DNA of 64,000 bases from Azolla caroliniana. Lineage: Eukaryota > Polypodiophyta. Positions 47,375 to 59,600 of this stretch are shown here, piece by piece. Made by a program: the position numbers and the translations under genes. How positions within the stretch are numbered: the first letter of the stretch is position 1; each line of letters begins with the position of its first letter. Below the pieces are notes generated by a model. It saw nothing but the letters and a program-made list of their open reading frames with translations. It made no database searches and was not told where the DNA came from. The stretch covers positions 1,488,001 through 1,552,000 of the forward strand of contig JBHGNT010000021.1 in the NCBI GenBank assembly GCA_043228905.1, in the 5' to 3' direction.

Positions 47375-50349
47375 ATGGCCCTCGTAATCCCCCCCCCCCC
47401 TCCTAACTCTCTCCTTCTACGTCTCTCTGTTTTTGTTTCTCTTTCTTGCTTTGTCCCTTCCTGTCTATGGCTTCGATTTTTCGTCTCCACGACCTCAGGG
47501 CACTGCTTTCTTGCTCCTCCTCTCCTCCTAGCGATTCTGATTTTTAAGTGCTGCTTAATAATAGTTCTCAAGCCCAATGTCAGATATGTAGTAGCGTCAT
47601 TATGCAAATTGTTTTTGATTATGGCAATCATATATTCGTGATGCCAAGACAGTGCTGAGATTAGAAATCAGACTGTAATTGGTGCTCATGAGTAGTGGCG
47701 GGTTAAAGGACGCCAAAGCCAGTGAATGCTTAGCTCTCATGTCAAGTAGAGTATGTCAATTCGTGTTGATTCTGTTCTGTGAAGAGAACTCATGCGCCTA
47801 GTCTTGTCTGCGGCACATGTTCCCTTTAGGCTGAAAATATTCTGGTTCTTTTGCTGTAAATATCAGTCATGTAATAAGTGTAACGCGAGATTAACAATTG
47901 CATTTGGTGCATGCTACCTTATGTGTGTTTGTATCATGTTATACATGCCTCAAGTCATAGTTTAAAGATCCAATCCAATCATGAATAGTACTAGCTGTGT
48001 GGGATTGAAAAACAGAATAAGAAGTGCTATAGCCTATTACATATATGATGTCATGTAATGCACAAGTTTTTTCTTGACCCCACAAGTCAATAGATCTAAC
48101 ATTCTGTGTGCAGAAGTACACCTTCATTGTGATGTTTGTTTTCCATGTGATACTCAGACTTGATTGATATTTTGTTTCGTTCATTCTCATATTAGCTGTC
48201 TGTTCCAGGTTATCCATTCCACGCCAAATAAGAATGTGTACAAAACTCTCATTGCAGCTGACTATGTTGGCGTGAAAGTAGAACTTCTTGAAAACTTTGT
48301 GTTTGGGGAGACCAATAAGAGTGAGCCGTTTCTTAAGCTGAACCCTTTCGGGAAGGTATTTAAGTCTCTATCCTTTTCAGCTTTCTAACAGATTATTTTA
48401 GTGCAGAAAATTTGATAGTTTCGGTTTGTATATCTAGGTGCCTGCACTACAGACACCTGAGGGCCCTCTTTTTGAAAGCAATGCTATTGCAAAATATGGT
48501 ACATTTTGTGTCACCTTATAGCTTGTCGTCCTTTCCTTATCATAATTTATTCGAATTCTTCAAGGGGTTCCCCTTTTATCTTGAGTTGTTTCTGAACGAT
48601 TGAATTTACTATATGCTAAGATGGGCAAAGACATTACTATGCATTATGTTAAAAGCTTTTTTTCCCTGAACTTATCGTAAAATCTGAATCGGTTTCATGA
48701 ATGTCTCTCAATTGCTTAATTTTAACAGTTGCGAGGTTGGATAAAGATGGATCTCTTCTTGGAAGCACTCCATATGAATTGGTAAAAAGTGATGTTTGTT
48801 TTTCCTAAAATGGCTTGATATTCTTTACATGAATGGGTGGAAAGTGATATTTGTTTTTCCTAAAATGGGTTGATATTCATTGCCTTTCAATGTTTCTATT
48901 AGGTGTTCATGTTTGTTTTCAAAAGTACCTTTCTATTGATGTGCAAATACTTAAATTGAGTAGCCACTTCTTTATTATTTGTGTTTACAGTCTCTCATTG
49001 ATCAGTGGATTGATGTGGCTACTACTGAGATTGATGCAAATCTGAGCAAATGGCTATATCCTTTGCTAGGTTATCGGCCTTACATTGCTGAGGTTGGTTG
49101 AAGAGCCTTGTCTTCAGATGGCTGTTTTTCGAAATTAATTGAGACAAACTAGTTGGCTTTGCAAATGAATTCAATTTCCTCTTTCTTGGCTAATTCCCAG
49201 GTGTCAGATCTAGCTTTGGCAGATTTGAAGAAGTCTTTTGGTGTATTGAATTCTTATCTGGCTTCTCATACGTACTTTGTTGGTGATTCAATAACACTTG
49301 CAGACATCATCATCTCGTGTAATCTGTTCCAAGGATTTAAGTTTGGGTTTACCACAGAATTTTTGGCTGAGTTTCCACATATCGTCAGGTATTTTCGAAC
49401 CATTGAGAATCAGCCGATTGTGAAGAAATATTTTGGAGATTTGCCACCACTGGAGAAGTTTCCTTCTCCTCCTACAAAGCAAGCCACTGAAGCTCCCAAG
49501 AAACAAGAGGAAAAGAAACCCAAAGAGGTCGTGCAGAAACCAAAGGAGCCAGTGCAGAAACCAAAGGAGCCAGCTCCTCCTTTAGATGACGAGGAAGAAG
49601 AGAAACCAAAGCCAAAGCCTAAAAATCCCCTTGATCTATTGCCACCGAGTACCATGGTTTTGGATGAGTGGAAGCGATTATATTCCAATACAAAGGCAAA
49701 GGACTTCAGGGAGGTAGCAATTGCAGGTATGCCTTTGTTTAGATTAAAATTCTGTTTCTGTGGTTTGAGATATGTTCATTGTGTATGTGTGTTGTCTTCG
49801 ATTCATCTGGAACAGTTGAGGGTATTGCTGAAACAGTTATCAGTTGTCGAAATGATGTGTGTTTTGTTGTAGACTCTTGCTGAAACAGTATTTATGTCTG
49901 TTACCCAAATGATGAACATGTTTTGTTGTAGGCACTTGCTGAAACAGTTTATGTGAACTTCTTGTCCAGGATTCTGGAAGATGTTTGATCCGGAAGGGTA
50001 CTCTCTTTGGTTCTGTGATTACAAATACAATGATGAGAATACTGTTACATTTGTGACAATGAACAAGGTCAGCGGATTCTTGCAGCGCATGGACTTGGTA
50101 AGGAAGTATGGGTTTGCGAAAATATGCATCTTTGGTGAGACTGCTCCCTACAAGATCAGAGGGGTGTGGCTTTTCCGTGGTCAAGACATCCCACAGATGG
50201 TCTTGGAAGAATGCTATGATGCTGAGCTATATGAGTGGACCAAGGTTGATATCTCGGATGAGGTTCAGAAGGAGAGAGTTAATGCTTATTTTGAAGAGCC
50301 TGATGTGATCGATGGTGAGAAATTGCTAGAGGCTAAATGCTTCAAGTGA
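47375..50349 (+). CDS. eEF1Bgamma: translation elongation factor eEF1B gamma subunit, complete, 7 exons
   Basis: This subunit scaffolds the eEF1B nucleotide-exchange complex that reloads eEF1A with GTP in the cytosol. Exons: 47375-47383, 48209-48355, 48438-48498, 48729-48781, 48991-49092, 49201-49726, 49970-50349; all are GT-AG and in phase, giving 425 residues (relatives about 415). Residues 1-205 form a GST-like fold (NPFGKVPALQTPEGPLFESN, then FVGDSITLADIIIS). A Lys/Pro/Glu linker at about 215-265 contains an exact 21-bp duplication (VQKPKEP twice). The conserved EF1G domain follows (NPLDLLPPSTMVLDEWKRLY, then FWKMFDPEGYSLWFCDYKY) to the end at LLEAKCFK. The first coding exon is only nine bases (Met-Ala-Leu) and its donor runs straight into 12 C's (47389-47400). 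Intron 1 is 825 bp, common for highly expressed plant genes. Confidence 0.97.
48783..48880. repeat. 55-bp tandem duplication in eEF1B-gamma intron 4
   Basis: AAAGTGAT(G/A)TTTGTTTTTCC followed by TAAAATGG(C/G)TTGATATTC occurs twice, directly after the exon 4 donor. Confidence 0.85.
49825..49969. repeat. three-copy repeat creating decoy acceptors in eEF1B-gamma intron 6
   Basis: TTGCTGAAACAGT recurs at 49825, 49877 and 49936. The first two copies are followed by TGTTTTGTTGTAG, an acceptor-like sequence (ends at 49872 and 49931). The true acceptor CTTGTCCAG ends at 49969. Confidence 0.8.
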
Positions 50350-51764
50350 TTTTTCCTTGGTGCGGTTTGTCATATGATGATCCATATGATTTTTGCATTA
50401 AGAACCAATTTTTTCTTGGGATTAAAAGTACTTTGTCGGTGTGCTCTTTAATTCGGTTTTTTTGTAATGAACAATTTTTACTGAGCTTGCTTAATGAGAA
50501 ACATTTTATTATGTGTTTTAGGGAACTTATTATTTGATTATAGAATATGAATATAAAAACATGTTATACCAGTAAAAGGCATGGAAGTCTATAGATATTG
50601 GTGCAAGATCCTAGCGTCAATGTTTGCATTTTTGCCTTTTGTGTGATTTACAACACGATGCTGTTGAATGATGTGGTTTTCACAACTTATATATGACCAA
50701 ACATGAGATGAAATTATCACGTCATATGTTCATAATGTAATACATTACTCATGGACATGGTCAATGTTGATGGGAGTAACATGAGTATCATCTGTGTCGT
50801 GAAATACTGCAGTATCATCTGAGACTCTCATAAGTAGAGTTAAATGTAAATTTGTTGGGAGTGACTCCCAAACTGCAGAAGTAACTGTTACAATCAATTG
50901 AGTAAATTGAAGTAGTATTATCACATCTTATCACTTAAACTTGATTGTGTGTTGTATGCCCAACAATCAACTTGAAGACCCAAATTAGGATTTATTTTTC
51001 TTCTACGTTTTGTTGATAGCATCACAATTTTGGATTAGTAAGCAATGTGCATGTATGCCCTCTACTTAAGTCACTTGGTTGTAAACCCTAATAACACTCA
51101 CTAGCTCAATGGGTCTCAACCCTTTCTCGAGGAGCGTCGTTGGGTATGGTGTGGTCGCCTTATCTATGGTTGAAGGAATGTGTTTTGTTGCTTCTCAAAG
51201 GTGTCCAATTGTTTGTCTAAGGTTGTCCCAAAAGCAACTTGAAAGTCCAAAGAGAGATATTTTATTATCATCATCCTAGAGTAAAATATGAACTGAGGAA
51301 CCAAACTGGATCATTTTCTTGATGTTCAAGAATTGTAGTAGTGAACCAAAACTAAGGGAATGGGCAAAGGTCATGTATAAGTAAGTGAATGCTTTCTGTT
51401 TGTTCGGAGAAGAAGACGCTTCTTTTTGCTTGAACTATGTATAGAGTTGAATCTCGATATATATATATATATACCTTTGAAGTGAGTGATGAAACAATGT
51501 AGTTGCAAAACCAGCTTCCATTCAACGAGGAATCGATTGAGCGAGGCTATAATGAAGTGAGTAGAATGAATGGAGTGTGATTTGATGCATATCTAATTTA
51601 CCATCCATATGGAACTCAATGGTGTTGGCTTTTGTGTTGTCTTTTTGATCCATACATATTTATTGTGTTTGTTCTAGTTTTAATTCTAATTCTAAGAACA
51701 GATGAAGAGCCCCCCCATTTTGTGTTCCTTGTCTAAAATCATAAAAAAGAAGAGAACAGAGGCT
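50350..51764. other. intergenic stretch and 5' region of the methyltransferase gene
   Basis: It includes the eEF1B-gamma 3' untranslated region and a (TA)n run at about 51457-51472 that might contain a TATA box. No other gene was recognised. Confidence 0.5.
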
Positions 51765-54350
51765 ATGGCAATGGCAAGGAGAAGAAGGCCCTTTCCCCTG
51801 CCCCTGCCCCTGCTTCTGCTTCCTCCTCGTTCCATCATCGTCGACACAGACACACGCGGGCCTCTGCACTCTCCACAGATCCTCCTCCATGGATCCTCCA
51901 GCAGCATCAGCAGCAGCAGCCGAGGAGGAGGAGGAGGAGGAGGAGGAGGAGGAGGAGGAAGAGCTGCAGTAAAGGGCATGGCTCTTCGTGACCCAGGGGA
52001 CTGGAGATTCTCCCCTGAGTGGTGGGGCACTCAAGGTCGTGGATGGGGCCGCGATGAAGGCTCCACCCTCTTCCGGCGCCCCTCTCACAAGAGCAACGGA
52101 ATCGTTACCGTCACTTCTCACCCCGCCTCCTCATCTGTATGTCCCCCATGTCGTGCTGTGCCATGCCATTCTTGGATTTCATTCCCTGCCACATTGCCAT
52201 TTTTCGGATTCCATTTCTTGCTCTGTAATCCCCGCTTCTGGGATCTGCCTGATCTAACCTTCATGCCTGATCTAGACCATGTTGTTTCCTTTGTTTCTTT
52301 CGCAGTAGGGCCTGCAAGACTGGCCGGAAGCAGCCGGAATCCTGCGAGAGAGGCCAGAAGTTTCGGTGTCTTGCGAATGGAGAGTTCTTAGATTCAACAG
52401 TGAAACGAGGCAGAGTGTGGCAAAGGTGCTCGTCCTCCAAGACCAGAATGCTGGAGAACCATTGGTCATGCAGATTCCTGATTGTTTGGCCTTTGACTGT
52501 AAGTATGCAGATCTTCCTCTGGGACTTACATTCGATGATATTGCCCAGAAACATTATGAACATCCTGAAATATATGTTCAGATATTGCTAGCACATTTTG
52601 TGGTGTGGTGGTAAAGGACCAATATTTGATTTAGCAACACCCAATGAATGTCACCATGAAATGCAGAGGCTATAAATTGCGTTAGGGGGGAGAGAGAGTG
52701 AGAGGGAGGAAAAGAACAAAGAGGTACGGGGACAGGTTGGATATAGGATTATCGGGTAATAAAATGTTTCAGTTGAATGAGCAATCTTTCTTTCTCTGAA
52801 TTTATTTTAAAATTGTCAACTATCTAAATCTGGCGATGATTTGTGTGAGCAGGTTTAAAGAGCATGATATCTGTTGGATTAGCAAGCGTGAATTGTGGTG
52901 GGCTAGATCTGGAGTATGTTGCCCGAGGGATGAAACAAATGAGATGCCTTTGTATTGGACTGGGTGGTGGAAGCCTCCCTCTTTTCTTGGCAAATAAGCT
53001 TCAAGGTTTTGTGGGCATTTAGAAATGATGAAGACTAGTCATAAACATTTGTTTCTTACGGGGCATTCAATTTTTTTTCAGGCTGTAATATAGATGTCAT
53101 TGAGATTGATAAGACGGTCATATCAGCAGCCACAGGATTCATGGGATTTCCCAAATATGCCTTCAAAGCCTCGAAACGTGATGATAATACATCACTGGGG
53201 GAAAATATATTTGGTGGATCAAATATATGTGGATTATTCTGGGGAAACATGCGAGAAAAGATCAATGGTATTGAAGCAGATGGTGTGGCCTATATCAACG
53301 ACCTTCACAACAGAATTTTATCTTCACCAAGTTATTATGATATTGTCTTTATTGATGCTTTTGATGGGAATGATCAAGTTCCATCTTGCTTCTGGAGTGA
53401 GGATGGATCTTTTCTGAGTGATCTTAACAGTCTTTTGCATCCTAGTCATGGCACCGTTGTGGTATGGAAAGCCCCCACATAAGTTGATTGCTATAAGAAA
53501 CAATAGAATAAATATCACATGTAAATTGAAGATTACTTACTCTATTATGTTCACATAGATGAACCTTCATACAGACGCACCACCTCCATCTCTGGTTGAG
53601 AGAATGAGAGGGGAATTTGGACCAGGTTTCGATCCTCTTTTACCTGGTGGAAAGCAATTGCTCAAGATTTCTCGTCTTTACAGGTCTGAAGCTTGATGGT
53701 GTTATGGAGCTTTTGTTTGATTTCAATGTTGCATCAAGAATCTTTGCATCCTGATATAGAATTTTAATTGGATTGCAATGTTGAACTTTATATAACTTGT
53801 TTTGAGAGAGCTTTTTATTGCATTGCAATGTTGCATCTACATATACCTTGAAATTGGATGTAGAGCATCTACTGTATTGCAATGTTGCATCTCCATACAC
53901 ATTGTGATATAAGCATTCTATATGGATTGCAATGTTGTATCTGCATTTTGCATATATCTTGACATTTGTGATATATATCTTTTGCTTTATTGCAATGCTG
54001 CATCTACATTGTGATAAGGAGCTTTTATTGGATTGCATTATTGTGTCTCAATTTACCTTGCATTATTGTCAAGATGCATTGCATCTCCAGATTCACTTAT
54101 TTTGATGTTTCTATTTTTGGACAGGAATAGCTTGTTAGGAGATAAGGTTGGACATGTGGGAGGAACCGCCTTTACTAATGTTGTTCCTAGGCAACAAAAT
54201 ATATGTTTGACTATAGCTCGGGGCATTGAAGGCACCACGGCATTGGTTGCTGATTGCCTCAAGAGGGCAGCTTGTCGCCTTGAGCATGTACTCAGAATCC
54301 CATTTGAAATGTCCACAAGAACCTTAAGAGGTTTCCATTTTGTCAAATGA
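51765..54350 (+). CDS. SAM-dependent methyltransferase with spermidine-synthase fold, METTL13-C-like, complete, 6 exons
   Basis: Exons: 51765-52136, 52309-52498, 52853-53005, 53082-53461, 53559-53683, 54125-54350; 481 residues, all GT-AG and in phase. Exon 2 needs the acceptor CAGTAG (exon from 52309), because the site three bases earlier would insert an in-frame TAG. The SAM loop is CIGLGGGSLPLFLANKL (Gly223 onward), followed by acidic VIEIDKTVI, and then YYDIVFIDAFDGND in the catalytic region and GTVVMNLHTDAP. The chain resembles the spermidine-synthase-like C-terminal methyltransferase of METTL13, which modifies the N-terminus of eEF1A in animals, and plant proteins annotated as spermidine-synthase-related. 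The substrate here is unknown. Residues 54-65 are twelve glycines from a (GGA)n run. The first 25 residues (MAMARRRRPFPLPLP...) could be an organelle leader, but translation might start at ATGs at 51702 (MKSPP) or at Met71 (MALRDPGDW). Confidence 0.85.
53720..54075. repeat. degenerate 50-60 bp repeats in the methyltransferase's last intron
   Basis: About six copies of ATTGCAATGTTGCATCTACA and variants recur across the intron between exons 5 and 6 (near 53723, 53773, 53824, 53878, 53929 and 53991). Confidence 0.8.
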
Positions 54351-56481
54351 TTAGTTTTTTGGGTAATGGCACATAAATGGTACAGAGGTCATGGTTTATG
54401 GCCCAATGGTTTCTAGCTGTTCCCTGAAAAAATTTAGTTACTATTTCTCCATTCATAAACTATATTCATGATAGATGGAGTCATAATGATGAATTACTGT
54501 ATAAACAACATGATAATGATGTCTTTGATTTCTTTTCCCCAAAATCTATATGAGATTATGATATCTCTACTTCTAGAGACATGCCGTTTTATACCAGTTA
54601 TCCATATCATAACACTTTTTTCTGATTATGATCCGGAAGAACTGTTAATCTTAATGTAGCTAGCTAGCAGTTCATTGGTTATTATAGCTTTTTTCTCATT
54701 TTTTATGATGTTGATGAGGTGGGCTCAATTTTGTGCTTGGTTTTACTTAACCTACTTCATTGTTAGTTGCCTGAAGGAAAATATTCACTCATGAATCAAT
54801 AAGGCTTATTTCCTGTAATTAGTTTATTATGATGCATTGTCTACTTACACATGATCCTAGCTGCTGACATTGATGTTTTGCTTTTGGGTTTATTGACTGC
54901 CTTCATTCTCATGCATTCTAGAAGCCTACTAATAACTAGATAAGAAATCAATGTAGATTTCTAGCTAAAAAATTTGGTAACATGTCATCACATGAGCACA
55001 TCGGAATCTGCTTGTAAGCAAAGTTTTGTTGTGTTGTGTTTAACAAACTTGGTTTACCTATCATCATTGACGAGTATACATCAACTCATTCAAAATATCC
55101 TATCTGTAACATTATTGTAAACACATTGTGGTTCCAAGGTGAACTGTATACGATGATCTCTTGGGGATTAATATATTTTGGCGAGTTTTTGGAGTATTAT
55201 GTACACAAGTTATATGGCTTCAAATCAATACACTATAAATGGGAGTAGGGCTATGGACCTATCATGGTATAAGGAGACAAATACAATAACAATGGTGAAG
55301 TTTGCTGTTTGTACAAGAATTGCTCATCGTAGATCATGAACATAATTCCTCTATATGTGTTGGGAATTTAAACTTCTGAACAATCTAAAAAGTTGTCATT
55401 GCATGTACATATAGAATCCATTTATATCTTTCATGACTTGACATGCATAAGATTGTAATGCTACATTCAAAATATATAGCATGACAACAATGTCTTGATC
55501 TTATAGAAATAGAAACATGATTGTATCTTTACCAATCTTTTAATATTGGATGAAATTGTTTTTTAGTGGACATGTCCTCTTCAATTATCATTTGAACACA
55601 AAAAATGGGAGCTATTTGTTGGAACTTGGAAGAGAGACTCCCTTTCAACATTTAAAGAGTTTCTCCTCTATGTTAGTGTAAAGTTTATGTGCCACTTTAG
55701 TTACACTTCAAAATCCTTCATTGGCATTGCCAATGTTTATGTTTATGGAGGAAGTTGTAGAGTCCATTCCTCTATAGGAGCTATGGTGCCTCTAAGAGCA
55801 AGTGGCAACGAATCATGGGTTAGTTTTATATTGGTCAATTGTGTTAGTTATTATTATTTGGTTTCAGAATACCATGTCAAAAAATTCACGAAGAAGAAAT
55901 GACATCGCGCACAATTTGGAAAAGGACCATCCAAAAATATCACGAGTGATGGCTATGAGCTAAAGATAAAGGACAATTTACCATTTTCATCTTATCTTAC
56001 ATACAAACAAGTTTTAGAGAGTAAAGTCGACATATCTAATAAGATTTGTGATGGTACTTCACAAGCAAGAAAAGATTCAAAGATATAAGTTTGCGAGAGA
56101 GTAACCTACACTATGTCTCTCGGGTTGACGTCTTCCTCCTTTCACATTCAAAGAGTGCCCAACAAATCACAAAGCACGGGCTTGCATTCATAGAGTGCTA
56201 ATGATGGGTCGGGCCCTTTTTGTTCACATTGCAAGGTTCAAACTTCAGTTTTGGAGTCTCTTGATGTTTGCAACTGCCCCTCGGTGACGACGGGAAACCA
56301 AGGAAACTAGCGATCCACACACTATACAAGTACATTTGGAATGTCTTATTAGGGTTTACAGATCTAAAGGTCTGATGCGACAGCTTTTCTATAACTTTCC
56401 GGCCTTGAATCGTAGGTGGGCAATGATGGGTCGGATCGATGGCGGACACATGGTGGTAGGGCAGACACATTATCCTATCAT

Positions 56482-56513
<32 letters not shown>

Positions 56514-56644
56514 GATTTGGGTGAAGCCAAAGTGAAGGGAATGGGCAATTTAGGTATTATGCTAGAAACCCTCCAAAACCTCTGCTTCTGCTTCTTCAGA
56601 AAGAAGAAGAAGAAGAAGCAGAGGAAGAAGTAGGAGAAGGTTTC
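54351..56644. other. intergenic stretch, no gene recognised
   Basis: AT-rich. A plus-strand frame at 55687-55902 is open for 71 codons but matches nothing known to me. A (TATG)n microsatellite lies at 56482-56511, about 135 bp before the pseudouridine synthase start. Confidence 0.5.
56482..56511. repeat. (TATG)n microsatellite in the PUS1 promoter region
   Basis: Seven tandem tetranucleotides. Confidence 0.9.
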
Positions 56645-59600
56645 ATGGAGCCTCAAGGCACCTCCCCTCCCCATCCTGCTTCTGCTTCTTCTTCTCCTCC
56701 TCCTGGAGATGTGGATGAGTTGGTTGAAGCTCCTCCCTCTTCTTCTATGGAGGTCATGGCTACACTTGACAGCCATGTGGAGCAAGATCAGGCGGCTTCT
56801 GTACCCTCCGTACAGATCGTTTTGGACGGCTCCGACATCCTCGATGCTGCCATTGGGGATGAGGGGCTAGAAATCTCCATCAAATTTGAGAAGAACAACA
56901 GGGGAGAAGAAGAAGACGTGAGAGATGAGGGTCCCCAGACTGATTTTGTGAATCAGTTGGATGGAGTCGAAGTTAAGGTTTACTTGGATGGAACGCAGAC
57001 AGTTGATGTGGAGGTTATTCCACCTCATAACGATGATAATGGTGAAGATGAGCGGATCTTGGCCAACGTAGAGGCACCACAGCTTAGTTTAGAGGAGGTT
57101 TTAGTTAGAGGAGAAACAGCAACATCAGTTCAAACAGATACTGAATATAATCCTAATCTGATAGAGCTGACAAGTGCAAGAGAGGTGGAATATGAATGTG
57201 AGCATAATAGCCATAGAGATGGAGAAAAGAAGAGGATTAGAGAGGAAGAGGAGGATGATCCCGTCAGAAAATTGAAATCGAAATCAGATCAGAGTGGTAC
57301 AATTGATATGGAAACAGAGGATCACAAGGAGAAGAATGCAGTGAAGATTGCTGATTCAAATGAGCTCGAAGTAGAAGGCGAAAACAGTGCGCAACTCATG
57401 ATTGAAGACGAAATAAAAACTTCCGATCAAAACAAACAAGAGGAATTTCACGAAGGGAAATTAGATACAAATAAAGATGTAAAAATCAACAATTTTGCTC
57501 GGCGAAAAAGGAGGAAGATTGCAATGCTCTTAGCTTATTGTGGGGCAGGTTATCAAGGTATGCAAAAGAACCCTGGTGCAGTTACAATAGAGGGTGAGCT
57601 AGAAAAAGCCCTCGTACAAGCAGAAGCAATGCCAGAGAATTTCAATGGAAACCATAGAACGGTGGATTGGATGAGAGCTGCAAGAACAGATAAAGGTGTT
57701 AGTGCTGTTGGCCAGATTGTATCTGGCCTTTTCTATGTAGATCCACCTGGATTTGTTGAGAGAGTGAATAGCCATTTGCCTAAGCAGATTCGGGTTTTTG
57801 GTTTTACGAGAGTTACCCCATCTTTTGGTGCAAAGAAGTTTTGTGATAGAAGAAGGTACGAATATGTGATTCCAATCTTTGCGTTGGACCCCACCACTCA
57901 TAGAGATACAGAGTTTGTGGTACCAACAGAAGGAAAAGAAGAGGCATATAGCAAATGTTTGGAACACTGTCAGAGAGGAAGGCACATTGACAAACAATGT
58001 GAGACCCTAGGCACTGAAGAGTTGGGAACTTCTACAGATAATGATGTTGATATACCAAAGGATGTCATAGAAACAGTCTCCATGCATGCAGAAACCAATG
58101 AAACTCTTGTGTTCTCTTCAGGAGAACAACAGCTATCCTCCAAAGAAGTGGGGAAAGATTTGGTTCAAATCCAGTCGAATGTAGGTATTGAGTCAACAAA
58201 CAGCTTGGTGGTGGAAGAAAAAGTAAATACCTTTCATTTTGGGGAGCCTGAGCGGACAAAATTGAATCGTATTTTAAAGAAGTTTGTGGGTACTCACAAT
58301 TTTCACAACTTCACTTCAAAAATGAAGGCAGAAGATCCAAGCGCAAAGCGATACATTGTCTCTTTTGAGGCTGGAAATGTATTCACTGTAAGAGATACAG
58401 AATTGATGAGGTGTTCTATAGTCGGACAGAGCTTCGTGCTTCATCAAATAAGGAAAATGATTGGACTTGCCATCGCTGTCTTCAGAGGCTGTGCTCCAGA
58501 GTCTATAATTGATTTGTCATTGAGAAGGTTGGTTTAAACTCCCTCTATTTCTTTCTGCCACTGGTTTGGAAAATAGGAGACAATTTTGAATAAGGGTGGG
58601 AACTAGGAGGGAGTTGAAATAGTTGAACTTAGAGAGATTTATTCATGAAAAGATAGTCTAAGAAGAAGTGTTTATGTATGAAGTTTCCATAAAGGACTTG
58701 AAAGACTAGCCTAAAGAACTTGTAAGTCTAGGTTTAGGATATAAGTTAGTTTATTGAGGCCATATCTCTTCATGGAAAATCTTCAATGTCATGTATGTTC
58801 AAGCTTAAGTAAATTCCCCTCTTTGCAATTTCCTTTTCAGCATTTATACAAGCCCATCGTGCTAGGTATATTTGTGTGCATTCAAGGGTGGAACCATGTT
58901 TTCAAAGTAATATAGCTTCGTTTTTAGCAAAACAAATCCATCAGTTAAGCATATCCTTTTCTATTCAATCTAGAAATACTCCCTTTATATTGTACTCCAT
59001 ACACAAAGCTTGATCGTCTTTGCTCACTATCAGAATATAAAGTGAAGATAATTCTGTTTGTACTTTTTATCAGTATTATTCTCATAACCGATTGTTAATT
59101 TATGTATGTAAAATCCTCACCTATTTGGCTCAAGTCATGTAGAAGAATTCAATAATACTTGTGAATGTGGATGGGTAGTGTCTAATTATCTTTGGAAACT
59201 CCCTTATCAAAGGCCCATTTCTCTATTGAGAAAAACTCTTTTATATGGAGACAACCTAGGCACCGTTTAAAATTTTTTGTGAGCGATCATGTTTGTGTGA
59301 ATCAGCCTCAGATTGGAGTTGAGTTGAGGGTCAACAAGAAATTTAGTGAAACATCCTTAGCATTCACTTGAAGGAAAGTATCTTTGCACTGATTGGTGCA
59401 GTTGAGTTCCCATGGTTGAAAGATCAGTGATAGTATCAAAAACTCAGGTCCTGATTCATCCACAGAAGAAAATAATGATAGTCAGTAGGAAGAAATTCTA
59501 TTATAGCAAGCTAATCATTCCGATTTTATCAGGGCCTCATGCATAAATGTGTAAGGAAATGATATTGAAAGTCTTAAGCCCCATGCCAAAACGTTCATTT

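Noticed and set aside
49153-49872. 239-codon frame through eEF1B-gamma exon 6 and into the intron
   Set aside because: The true exon ends at 49726, where GTATGC is a donor and the next exon restores the conserved GFWKMFDPEGYS motif.
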